Positions 7,622 through 12,768 are shown, counted from the stretch's first letter. The stretch: 12,768 bases of DNA from an uncultured Lachnospiraceae bacterium (GCA_910588565.1 CAJUPF010000080.1:1-12768); one strand, 5' to 3'. The notes: generated from the letters alone by a model not told the origin. Made by a program: numbers and translations.

Positions 7622-7655
7622 TAGTATCCCTTCCAAAACTTTCAGGGACATACTA
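7622..7655 (-). promoter_or_regulatory. Imperfect inverted repeat / leader hairpin upstream of azlC
   Basis: Plus-strand arms TAGTATCCCT (7622-7631) and AGGGACATACTA (7644-7655) are complementary except for a two-base insertion, with a 12-nt loop. In the azlC mRNA this folds into a stem; as DNA it is a dyad. The motif also occurs at 5923-5932. No U-tract follows, so it is more likely an operator or an mRNA-structure element than a terminator. Confidence 0.45.
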
Positions 7656-7690
7656 TTTTTGCAATAAAAAGCTTCCGATTCATCTTACTG

Positions 7691-7719
7691 ATTCTATCAC
7701 AGATGGCAAACTACTGCAA
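7691..7719 (-). promoter_or_regulatory. Promoter for azlC-azlD-kinase operon
   Basis: Minus strand: TTGCAG (7719-7714), a 17-nt spacer, then TAGAAT (7696-7691). Start near 7685 gives a leader of about 120 nt containing the 7622-7655 hairpin. Confidence 0.6.
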
Positions 7720-7850
7720 ATAGTTCCAAAACGATATCCAGCCGATGCCCTATCCAGGTTACTTTTCACACCCAATGTCAGTAACTTAAGACTTTTCTGC
7801 AAGATTACATAACACGGAACTGTTCCATTTAAGCTTCACAATTAATATTT

Positions 7851-7922
7851 TGCCTGCGGCAAAGGAGCCGGATGCCCTGCAGCGAGGTGCAGGGCACCGT
7901 GAATAGTAACGCGAACTGTTAC
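7851..7922. repeat. Compact GC-rich stem-loop cluster, candidate dispersed palindromic element
   Basis: Within the 450-bp azlC/transglycosylase intergenic region, three adjacent dyads lie in about 70 bp: TGCC-tgc-GGCA (7851-7861), GCCCTGCA-gcgagg-TGCAGGGC (7874-7895, a perfect 8-bp stem, 9 with the flanking T/A) and GTAAC-gcgaact-GTTAC (7906-7922). GGTGC-agg-GCACC (7886-7898) offers an alternative fold. The segment is much richer in GC than its surroundings. It also contains a 22-codon ORF (7872-7940) after AAAGGAG, which I regard as incidental. The rest of the region (7720-7850) shows nothing I can name. Confidence 0.4.
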
Positions 7923-7969
7923 AAATTTTTAACATTCTAAAAAAAAGTACTTCCTTTTATCCGGAACTA

Positions 7970-7978
7970 TGTTATACT
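7970..7978 (+). promoter_or_regulatory. Extended -10 promoter of the lytic transglycosylase gene
   Basis: TGTTATACT is an extended -10 (TGn plus TATACT at 7973-7978). No good -35 is present at the expected distance, consistent with an extended -10 promoter. Start near 7985, with a leader of about 35 nt. Confidence 0.5.
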
Positions 7979-8018
7979 GTATTATAAATATGGCCTTTCA
8001 AAGGAGTGTTTATCAATT

Positions 8019-8864
8019 ATGACAAATATTTCAGCCTTAGAAGCATTAAGAGCTGCCGTATCCGCTTCCGATACCGTAACAAGGCAGTCTCCCTCCAATG
8101 CAGATTTTTCTTCTTTCTTAAAAACGGACAAGAATCTGGAGGAAATATACCAGGAAGCCGCACAGACCTACGGCGTATCCACAGAATTGCTAAAAGCAAT
8201 GACCCGGCAGGAATCGAATTTCAATCCCAATGCCACCAGCCGGAGCGGCGCACAGGGGCTGATGCAGCTAATGCCTGCCACTGCCGCAAGCCTAGGCGTT
8301 ACGAATGCTTATGATCCCTATCAGAACATTATGGGCGGCGCAAAATACATCCGCCAGATGTTAGATCGCTACAATGGAAACGTATCTCTTGCCCTGGCTG
8401 CATACAATGCCGGAAGCCACAACGTGGACAAATATGGCGGTATCCCGCCATTTGCTGAGACGCAAAATTATGTTGCCAAAATCACGCAATATCTGGAAGA
8501 AGGCGTTACCATTCCGGACACCCAGACAGTTTATGCTGCGCAAAGCACTGTAAACAATCATCCTGAAGTTTCTTATCAGGATTTAAACGAGCTGGCCGGG
8601 GATATTTTAACAGAAATTTTTTCCTATGATGATTATATGAAAGTCCTTTCTTCTCTTCTTGGAAAAGAAGAAACACGCCTTGCGCTTTCCCTTTCTGTCA
8701 CATCATCTGATGAGGAAGAAGAGGAACCGGAATCCGAAGCTTCTCTTGATCCTTTGGACGGAACCTTTTTTTCAGAGGACGAAGCGGCAGAACCTGCAGA
8801 CAGCTACATAGCCTGGCAGAGCATGGCAAAGCCAGCTGTTGCCTCATCATTGATTGTAAAATAA
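8019..8864 (+). CDS. SLT-domain lytic transglycosylase
   Basis: Peptidoglycan-cleaving lytic transglycosylase that would cut MurNAc-GlcNAc bonds with 1,6-anhydro product formation. The 281 residues contain a complete SLT domain at about 38-160: catalytic E65 in TRQESNFNP, GLMQLMP at 80-86, AAYNAGS at 127-133 and NYVAKI at 150-155. The N-terminal 37 residues are polar and show no signal peptide or membrane anchor. After the domain comes a linker, then a very acidic stretch (about 229-262). Small transglycosylases without signals occur in Firmicutes, some linked to flagella, but no flagellar gene is visible here. SD AAAGGAG lies 12 nt from the ATG, somewhat far. It is the only confident plus-strand gene, divergent from azlC. 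Confidence 0.9.
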   Translation: MTNISALEALRAAVSASDTVTRQSPSNADFSSFLKTDKNLEEIYQEAAQTYGVSTELLKAMTRQESNFNPNATSRSGAQGLMQLMPATAASLGVTNAYDPYQNIMGGAKYIRQMLDRYNGNVSLALAAYNAGSHNVDKYGGIPPFAETQNYVAKITQYLEEGVTIPDTQTVYAAQSTVNNHPEVSYQDLNELAGDILTEIFSYDDYMKVLSSLLGKEETRLALSLSVTSSDEEEEEPESEASLDPLDGTFFSEDEAAEPADSYIAWQSMAKPAVASSLIVK

Positions 8865-8877
8865 ATTATATACAAAG

Positions 8878-8922
8878 CGGACTGCCCGGAAATGCAGATT
8901 GATTTCATTTCCAGGCAGTCCG
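8878..8922 (+). terminator. Long hairpin terminator after the transglycosylase
   Basis: CGGACTGCC-c-GGAAATG (8878-8894) pairs with CATTTCC-a-GGCAGTCCG (8906-8922), 16 bp with one mismatch and an 11-nt loop, starting 13 nt after the stop codon. The following T-tract (TTTAT) is short, but the stem is strong and symmetric, so it may stop transcription from both sides. Confidence 0.75.
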
Positions 8923-8954
8923 TTTATAGGTTTGGCGGGCTTATTATTTTACGA

Positions 8955-9212
8955 ATGAGCAGCCACAATACCAAAATCGGATACAATTTTGTGCTGAATC
9001 TGATCAAACAAGAAGACTTCGGGTATCGGCAGATACGGGATATTATCCGCAGAAATCCATTTGATATTAAGCTGGCAGATGTTGTGCCAAACGATTCCCA
9101 AAAACGTATCGCCATGACAGAAGATTTCTCACCTGTGGCTTTTTATAGATGTATATCTAAGAACTTTTGCTTAATTATGATTTGTTTTTGCAGAAAGTCA
9201 GAATATCATTGA
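8955..9212 (+). other. Uncertain coding remnant between convergent genes
   Basis: This stretch has no confident gene. A plus-strand frame from the ATG at 8955 reads MSSHNTKIGYNFVLNLIKQ and continues through a well-mixed, helix-like sequence to about PNDSQKRIAMTEDFSP near 9135. The tail then becomes cysteine-rich and overlaps the end of the gene at 9175-9720. There is no ribosome binding site before it and the terminator hairpin sits just upstream. A complementary minus-strand frame over 8960-9110 is also open. I recognise neither. It is most likely a fragment of a displaced gene. Confidence 0.25.
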
Positions 9213-9720
9213 TCCACTTATCATATCGCAGGTACCCGTCCCAATTTCCAAGTGCTTTCATATCGTCCATAAGCGCATATACTGTTGAGAGATAATCTGC
9301 TTTTTCATGGTAAGAAGCTGTCCCCGCTTTATCTTTCATAATAGCCATGCTAAGGAAATTGCTGTCTGATTTATTCCCAGTATGGGCATTCAGCGCAAGC
9401 ATCTCAGTGTAAGAGCAGTTACTAGGATTCACATTGCTTACATCTATTGTCTGTTCATACTCCTTTCCATTTTTGTCCATGCCTTTTACAAGATAAAGCG
9501 GATTATCCTCTGAATAATTATCCGCCCTGTATACATTTGCACTTTCTCCCGTTTTCGCATCATAAATAGAAAATAATGTGTTTGGGGCGAGATGTACTAC
9601 ATTTTTAGCGGCTGATATTTCTTTCGCACCCGCACCAAAATCGCCTTTTACATAGCTTTCTGCTTTCCCTGCTCTATACCATGCCGGATATTCCGCTGTC
9701 CCTATTCCATTAACAATCAT
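9175..9720 (-). CDS. NGIGTA-type uncharacterised Lachnospiraceae protein
   Basis: A 181-residue soluble protein with no signal peptide or membrane segment. The N-terminus MIVNGIGTAEYPAWYRAGK matches a pattern I associate with a multi-copy family of uncharacterised proteins in Lachnospiraceae. The middle holds a strand-rich region (SIYDAKTGESANVYR, NPLYLVKGMDKNGKEYEQTIDVSNVNPSNCSYTEMLALNAH) and the C-terminus is helical (MDDMKALGNWDGYLRYDKWINDIL). Members I recall are somewhat longer. Function is unknown. The ATG follows TGGAGG with 9-nt spacing. A degenerate copy of the same 5' region and N-terminus lies beyond the IS element at 11641-11850, so this is the surviving copy of a tandem pair. Confidence 0.8.
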   Translation of the reverse strand: MIVNGIGTAEYPAWYRAGKAESYVKGDFGAGAKEISAAKNVVHLAPNTLFSIYDAKTGESANVYRADNYSEDNPLYLVKGMDKNGKEYEQTIDVSNVNPSNCSYTEMLALNAHTGNKSDSNFLSMAIMKDKAGTASYHEKADYLSTVYALMDDMKALGNWDGYLRYDKWINDILTFCKNKS

Positions 9721-9735
9721 TTTTATAATCCTCCA

Positions 9736-9816
9736 TTACTCCCAATTATTTTTAACATTGTATTCCATCTGACAATCAGAAGTGTTCCTGACCGCCTCCT
9801 GTGACTTAATGTGTCT
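9736..9816 (-). pseudogene. 3' fragment of a gene cut by the IS element
   Basis: From the right end of the IS the minus strand stays open for 26 codons (RHIKSQEAVRNTSDCQMEYN, then VKNNWE and a stop at 9738-9736). The stop falls just before the ribosome binding site of the 9720 gene. The composition looks coding and the spacing fits a tandem gene end. It is probably the tail of the degenerate paralogue at 11641-11819. Joining the two across the insertion does not restore one frame, so frameshifts or deletions are also needed. Confidence 0.4.
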
Positions 9817-9817
9817 T

Positions 9818-9990
9818 TTGACACTCCCCACAGCTAAAGCAGGGGGATTCTTGCTTCAACCACTACTGCATTGGAAGATACCATGCGGTATTTCAATGTC
9901 TTACACAGTGTCCACAAGCTGGATTATACTGTTCCCGTATGCCCTACGGTGCAGTCTTATATGTATATATTTATTTATGCTGACTGCATT
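9818..9990 (-). ncRNA. Predicted TnpB guide RNA (omega RNA / reRNA)
   Basis: TnpB nucleases use an RNA made from the 3' end of tnpB through the right end of the transposon, with the guide read from flanking DNA. Here 157 nt between the tnpB stop (9975) and the right end hold no ORF and contain the right-end stem-loop (9846-9826). The guide in this locus would begin AAGACACATTAAGTCAC, just outside the element at 9817 and below. The 5' limit inside tnpB is a guess. The existence of the RNA is inferred from the family. Confidence 0.6.
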
Positions 9991-11072
9991 TGCAATCCTT
10001 TATTCAAGATGTTTATGCCTGCATTGGTATCTCTGTTATGCACTGTATGACAGTCTGGACACTCCCATATACGAACTGTCAGATTTTTTACCAGTGGATT
10101 CTTATATCCACAACAAGAACATGTCTGGCTGCTTGGATACATAGCCGGTACTTTTACAACATCATTCCCATACCAGACAGCCTTATATGCAAGCATATCA
10201 AAAAACTTACTCCACGACGCAGAACCTATCTGCTGTGCCAGTTTATGATTACGCATCATATTTTTTACTTTCAAATCTTCTATGCAGATAGTTTGATTTT
10301 CACGAATCAGTATAGTTGACTGCTTTTGTAAAAAATCGTTTCTCTGATTAGTAATCTTTTCGTGGGCTAAAGCAACTTTTACACGTTGTTTATTACGATT
10401 GTTTGAGCCTTTTTGTTTGCGTGACAGTTTACGCTGTCCACGTATGAGCTTACGCATGGACTTCTCAAGATATTTGGGATTTGGCACAACATTTCCGTTA
10501 CTATCAGAGTAAAAATCTTTGATACCCACATCAATGCCAATGCAGCCGCCCTTGTTTTGTCTTGGCTGGGGTTCAAATTCTACATTTAGAACCGCAAAAC
10601 ACTTACCGGCGGGAGTACGTTCAATCGTTACATGATTGATTTTCTCTACTTCCATAGACTGGCGTATTTTAACAAAACCAAGTTTCGGAAGTTTGATGTA
10701 TCTTCCCACTATACGGATATTACTCCCCTGGTTTATTGTTCGGTACGACTGGTGGCGGTTATGTTTACTTTTATATATTGGGTGTGCAGCACGTTTCTGA
10801 AAAAAGTTCACAAAACCTCTGTCCAAATCACGTAAAGACTGCTGTAACGCAATAGAATCCACCACTTTAAGAAATGCAAAATCTTCACACTTTTTAAGCT
10901 CGGTCAGCATAGCCGAAGTCTGAGCATAGCCAATTTTATTGCCATTCCCATAGGCTTCATTACGCATAGCAAGTCCTTTGTTGTAGATGAGCCTGCAACA
11001 GCCAAGTGTCTGATTGATTAAATTTTGCTGTTCCCTGTTCGGGTAGATCCTAAATTTGACGCCTTTTTGCAT
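9975..11072 (-). CDS. tnpB: RNA-guided nuclease TnpB of IS200/IS605 family
   Basis: TnpB, the RuvC-type RNA-guided endonuclease related to Cas12. The 365 residues are near full length and every key residue is present: D181 in GIDVGIKDF, E265 in ICIEDLKVKNM, D348 in NRDTNAGINI, and a zinc ribbon with C318/C321 and C338/C341 (QTCSCCGYKN, WECPDC). The N-terminus (KFRIYPNREQQNLINQTLGC) is the typical helix-turn-helix/REC start. The ATG overlaps the tnpA stop (ATAATG), so translation is probably coupled. It cuts DNA matching its guide next to a TAM; the left-flank TTAT is the predicted TAM. In the transposon this restores the donor copy after excision. Confidence 0.96.
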   Translation of the reverse strand: MQKGVKFRIYPNREQQNLINQTLGCCRLIYNKGLAMRNEAYGNGNKIGYAQTSAMLTELKKCEDFAFLKVVDSIALQQSLRDLDRGFVNFFQKRAAHPIYKSKHNRHQSYRTINQGSNIRIVGRYIKLPKLGFVKIRQSMEVEKINHVTIERTPAGKCFAVLNVEFEPQPRQNKGGCIGIDVGIKDFYSDSNGNVVPNPKYLEKSMRKLIRGQRKLSRKQKGSNNRNKQRVKVALAHEKITNQRNDFLQKQSTILIRENQTICIEDLKVKNMMRNHKLAQQIGSASWSKFFDMLAYKAVWYGNDVVKVPAMYPSSQTCSCCGYKNPLVKNLTVRIWECPDCHTVHNRDTNAGINILNKGLQMQSA

Positions 11073-11494
11073 TATCCCGGTTTATCCTTTTGTCTTTGCG
11101 ATGTTTTCTGATTTTCGATATACTGCTTGATTACATCAAGCGGAGCGCCACCAACCGTTGATACAAAATAGCTGTTGGTCCACAGTGACGGCATTCTTGT
11201 TTTCAATGATGGATATTCACTTCTCAAAACCTTTGAAGTATATCCTTTTAATGATTTAACCGCTTTGTGAATACCGAACTGAGGGTCTGCCTCCATGAGT
11301 ATGTGTACATGGTCTGGCATGATTTCCATTTCCATGATGTCTACAGAAATATTTGCAGCATACTCAAGAAGAAGTTCCTTTAATCGGGTATCTATTCCAT
11401 TTGTTAAAATTTTGCGTCTATACTTAGGACACCACACAACATGGTATTTGCAAGAATAGACTATATTGTTATTAGATTTATATGCAATATTCAT
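11072..11494 (-). CDS. tnpA: Y1 HUH transposase TnpA of IS200/IS605 family
   Basis: Single-strand DNA transposase. From the ATG at 11494 it is 140 residues: MNIAYKSNNNIVYSCKYHVVWCPKYRR at the start, the HUH metal site H62-V-H64 in MPDHVHILMEAD, and the catalytic tyrosine Y125 in VIKQYIENQ. This is normal length. The frame stays open upstream to a TTG at 11551, but conservation begins at MNIAYKS, so the shorter start is preferred. No ribosome binding site precedes any candidate start. The predicted promoter would start transcription at or within a base of the ATG, so the message may be leaderless. The stop overlaps the tnpB start by one base. Confidence 0.94.
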   Translation of the reverse strand: MNIAYKSNNNIVYSCKYHVVWCPKYRRKILTNGIDTRLKELLLEYAANISVDIMEMEIMPDHVHILMEADPQFGIHKAVKSLKGYTSKVLRSEYPSLKTRMPSLWTNSYFVSTVGGAPLDVIKQYIENQKTSQRQKDKPG

Positions 11495-11500
11495 ATGTGT

Positions 11501-11529
11501 ATTATATACCATTTCAAAATCTAATACAA
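11501..11529 (-). promoter_or_regulatory. Promoter of tnpA-tnpB
   Basis: Minus strand: TTGTAT (11529-11524), a 17-nt spacer, then a perfect TATAAT (11506-11501). The expected start near 11494 coincides with the preferred tnpA ATG. Confidence 0.6.
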
Positions 11530-11640
11530 GAGTATTTTGTTCCATCTTCAAATACTTGCGTAAATTTGATGGAAGCGTCTTATATCCCCATAGCTAAAGC
11601 AAGGGGTTTTACGACACATTGGATAATTTTTCCAGGTTCT

Positions 11641-11819
11641 CTAAAAACGCTTTGTAAAATTCTCTGTTTCCCCCTTAAGCATCTTATTCAGCCGTTGTAC
11701 CATCATCTGCGATATATGGCTCATCATTCCGTTGTCTCGGATTCTGCATTTTTTTCCGTCTTCCTTGTCATGTATCCTACTGACGGACATCTGGCTGTTC
11801 CTATTCCATTAATACTCAT
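11641..11819 (-). pseudogene. Degenerate paralogue of the NGIGTA-type protein, 5' part, next to the IS insertion
   Basis: An ATG at 11819 follows AATGGAGGAACCGAAAA and encodes MSINGIGTARCPSVGYMTRK, then 11 more residues and a stop at 11726-11724. The N-terminus and upstream region match the 9720 gene: both read TGGAGGA, A-rich spacing, ATG, then (A)TTAATGGAATAGG(A/G)ACAGC. A second frame continues from 11730 (GMMSHISQMMVQRLNKMLKG..), and a third from about 11680 (NREFYKAFLENLEKL) reaches the IS left end. Three consecutive coding-like frames imply at least two frameshifts, so this is a broken gene. The IS then separates it from the 9736-9816 tail. Confidence 0.6.
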
Positions 11820-11823
11820 TTTT

Positions 11824-11872
11824 CGGTTCCTCCATTGTCGTTAATTATTTTAATGGCGGTTCCTCTGTCGTT
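11824..11872. repeat. Short direct repeat upstream of the degenerate paralogue
   Basis: CGGTTCCTC-cat-TGTCGTT (11824-11842) recurs without the three central bases as CGGTTCCTCTGTCGTT (11857-11872), a 33-bp spacing. The first copy covers the ribosome binding site of the degenerate gene. It looks like a small tandem duplication. Confidence 0.5.
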
Positions 11873-11881
11873 CAGAACCGC
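11856..11881. repeat. 7-bp inverted repeat
   Basis: GCGGTTC (11856-11862) and GAACCGC (11875-11881) with a 12-nt loop, just upstream of the degenerate paralogue. Neither strand carries a U-tract after it, so it is not a standard terminator. Function unknown. Confidence 0.4.
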
Positions 11882-11885
11882 ACCT

Positions 11886-11978
11886 GCTCTCTCATAATAA
11901 GTCCAAGCAGTTTATCGCTCATGAACCGCAAATAATACTCTAACTACCTCTTTCATACCGTATGTAATTAATGCTCAT
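11886..11978 (-). pseudogene. Decayed coding scraps upstream of the degenerate paralogue
   Basis: After AGGGGGTG with good spacing, an ATG at 11978 opens MSINYIRYERGS and stops. Immediately after it, in another frame, comes LEYYLRFMSDKLLGLIMREQ and a stop. The MSIN start resembles the NGIGTA family N-terminus, so this may be a third, badly decayed copy, but four residues are weak evidence. A possible promoter (TTGTAT, 16 nt, TAGAAT at 12121-12094) lies upstream. Confidence 0.25.
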
Positions 11979-12052
11979 ACAATGCACCCCCTAACTGCTT
12001 TCAATGTCATAGACTCATATGTTTTATCGTCATATTCGAGAAAACAATTTAC

Positions 12053-12229
12053 ATGCGCATTATATGGTGTGTTTACGCTTTCAGATCCTTAGTATTCTAT
12101 CAGTTTGCACATACAATACAAATGAGGTGGTGGCTAGGATGTAAATTAGAAAAAGCGCAAAAGCAGCAAATCTTTTCAGACTTGTTATGTAGTCTGTTCG
12201 TCAAAACGGAAAGCTCATGGGAAAAATAA
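12053..12229 (+). other. Small plus-strand ORF, possible gene remnant
   Basis: An open frame from the ATG at 12053 (58 codons), or more plausibly only its second half from the ATG at 12122 (35 codons), ends with a helix-like sequence LEKAQKQQIFSDLLCSLFVK followed by TESSWEK and a stop. There is no ribosome binding site before either ATG. The C-terminal half has convincing amino-acid mixing but I do not recognise it. It could be the tail of a gene whose front has decayed, or chance. Confidence 0.2.
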
Positions 12230-12293
12230 ACTTAGGATAAATAATCATTTCATTTTTTTGATAATACCGCTAAGCGATACTTCTACATTTGCT

Positions 12294-12768
12294 TCAATTT
12301 GATGCAGTTTCTATATATGATAAAATATATTTTGCTATCTCCTCTGACACTTGATAATGTGTGATAAATTCTCCCCGATCACTATATTCACCCGGAATTA
12401 TTTCCTCAATATAATAATTACCATTGCTTTTATAAAGTATCTGGGTATACATTTCTTTTAACTCTTTTTTATTATCCCTTGATAACATAAATCTAACAAT
12501 TTGGCATTCAACTTCTCTAGGATTTGGTGCATCATCTACATATTCCCACTGATTCAGAGCCAACCCATTTAGATATTGCGCTATTTCAGAAATGTCGTCT
12601 ATTTCATTCAGTAACATGTTTTTGTCTGCTCCATAAAACTGTATCTTCTGCTCTTTAGAAGTCCTGCGTAGTTCCTTTTCTGTAAATGATGTTTCTCCTT
12701 CATAATATCGGGCATTCTCTATATCATCTGTTTTTTCAATATCACTATTTGGCACATAAAAATCAAGT
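12294..12768 (-). CDS. Unrecognised protein, 5' end outside the window
   Basis: The frame is open to the right edge, so the N-terminus is missing. A GTG at 12755 could start it, but the codons before it (LDFY) read on without a stop, no ribosome binding site is visible there, and a longer protein is more likely. The visible part is about 157 residues, soluble, acidic and rich in E, N and Y. The C-terminal third (QILYKSNGNYYIEEIIPGEYSDRGEF) resembles small secreted or lipoprotein domains with a YYIE..P.G.Y pattern, such as DUF5301; this is a weak impression. No terminator with a U-tract follows. Confidence 0.6.
   Translation of the reverse strand, partial: LDFYVPNSDIEKTDDIENARYYEGETSFTEKELRRTSKEQKIQFYGADKNMLLNEIDDISEIAQYLNGLALNQWEYVDDAPNPREVECQIVRFMLSRDNKKELKEMYTQILYKSNGNYYIEEIIPGEYSDRGEFITHYQVSEEIAKYILSYIETASN

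Larger units (their letters stand above)
9818..11622 (-). mobile_element. Complete IS200/IS605-family insertion sequence (tnpA + tnpB), about 1.8 kb
   Basis: Peel-and-paste single-strand transposon. On the minus strand the left end has the subterminal hairpin CCCC-ttgctttagctat-GGGG (11606-11586), preceded by AAAA (11610-11607). The right end has GAAT (9850-9847), then CCCCC-tgctttagctgt-GGGG, then AGTG and TCAA (9821-9818). IS608 uses GAAT as right guide and TCAA as right cleavage site, with AAAG/TTAC on the left. By that logic AAAA would match a TTAT target, and TTAT does sit at 11626-11623, 16 nt before the left hairpin. The boundaries rest on this analogy. No inverted terminal repeats or target duplications are expected. 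Both genes look intact, so the element may be active. Confidence 0.85.

Noticed and set aside
7612..7635. T-box-like string TGGAACCGTAG on the plus strand in the azlC upstream region
   Set aside because: It is on the wrong strand for azlC, the plus-strand gene starts 400 nt later, and it departs from the TGGNACCGCG consensus. No specifier stem or terminator was found.
7872..7940. 22-codon plus-strand ORF with an AAAGGAG site
   Set aside because: It lies wholly inside the stem-loop cluster, and its sequence is dictated by the palindromes. No transcript promoter precedes it.
9800..11640. CRISPR-like repeat at the two GCTAAAGC motifs
   Set aside because: There are only two copies, 1.76 kb apart, and they are the subterminal hairpins of the IS200/IS605 element.
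12249..12276. Possible terminator TATCGC-tta-GCGGTA after the right-edge gene
   Set aside because: The stem is short and neither strand has a following U-tract; the nearby T-run is on the wrong side for the minus strand.

Overview
The window looks like chromosomal DNA of a low-GC Firmicute, most likely a member of the Lachnospiraceae (Clostridia). This rests on AAGGAGG-type ribosome binding sites, TTGACA/TATAAT-type promoters, an AT-rich third codon position, the protein families present, and a small protein starting with an NGIGTA-type N-terminus that I associate with this family. No species can be named from the sequence alone. Nearly all genes lie on the minus strand, so transcription runs from high to low coordinates.

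Positions 1-5940 are housekeeping. From the left edge they hold the ribosomal pair rplM-rpsI (S9 at 23-415, L13 at 437-865) behind a consensus promoter at 1004-1032. Next come a terminator hairpin, a small VanZ-like membrane protein in tandem with a Na/phosphate cotransporter carrying a PhoU-like tail (1203-3443), and a tRNA-Leu(CAA) with its own promoter and terminator. A divergent diaminopimelate decarboxylase (3764-5089) follows, preceded by a TrmB-type regulator (5172-5888) with a near-perfect promoter.

Positions 5954-7566 form an apparent operon azlC-azlD-P-loop kinase, for branched-chain amino-acid export plus a nucleotide-kinase-like protein. A promoter at 7691-7719 gives it a leader of about 120 nt that can fold into a hairpin. 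One arm of that hairpin contains a motif that also occurs at the transcription start of the TrmB-type regulator, which suggests one regulator for both. A 450-bp divergent intergenic region follows, holding a compact GC-rich run of stem-loops. The only confident plus-strand gene is a lytic transglycosylase (8019-8864), ending in a long hairpin terminator.

Positions 8930-12768 are accessory and decaying. An intact IS200/IS605-type element (about 9818-11622) encodes a Y1 HUH transposase TnpA and a complete RuvC/zinc-ribbon TnpB. Its ends can be placed from the CCCC..GGGG subterminal hairpins, the GAAT guide and the TCAA terminus. The 157 nt between the tnpB stop and the right end should encode the TnpB guide RNA. 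The element sits in a degenerate relative of the NGIGTA gene that lies directly downstream, so the insertion split a tandem paralogue already carrying frameshifts. The right edge holds decayed coding scraps and the 3' part of an unrecognised gene that runs out of the window. I see no CRISPR array, phage module or obvious new defence system. The most testable new points are the shared azlC/regulator motif, the TnpB guide-RNA locus, and the decayed paralogue cluster.
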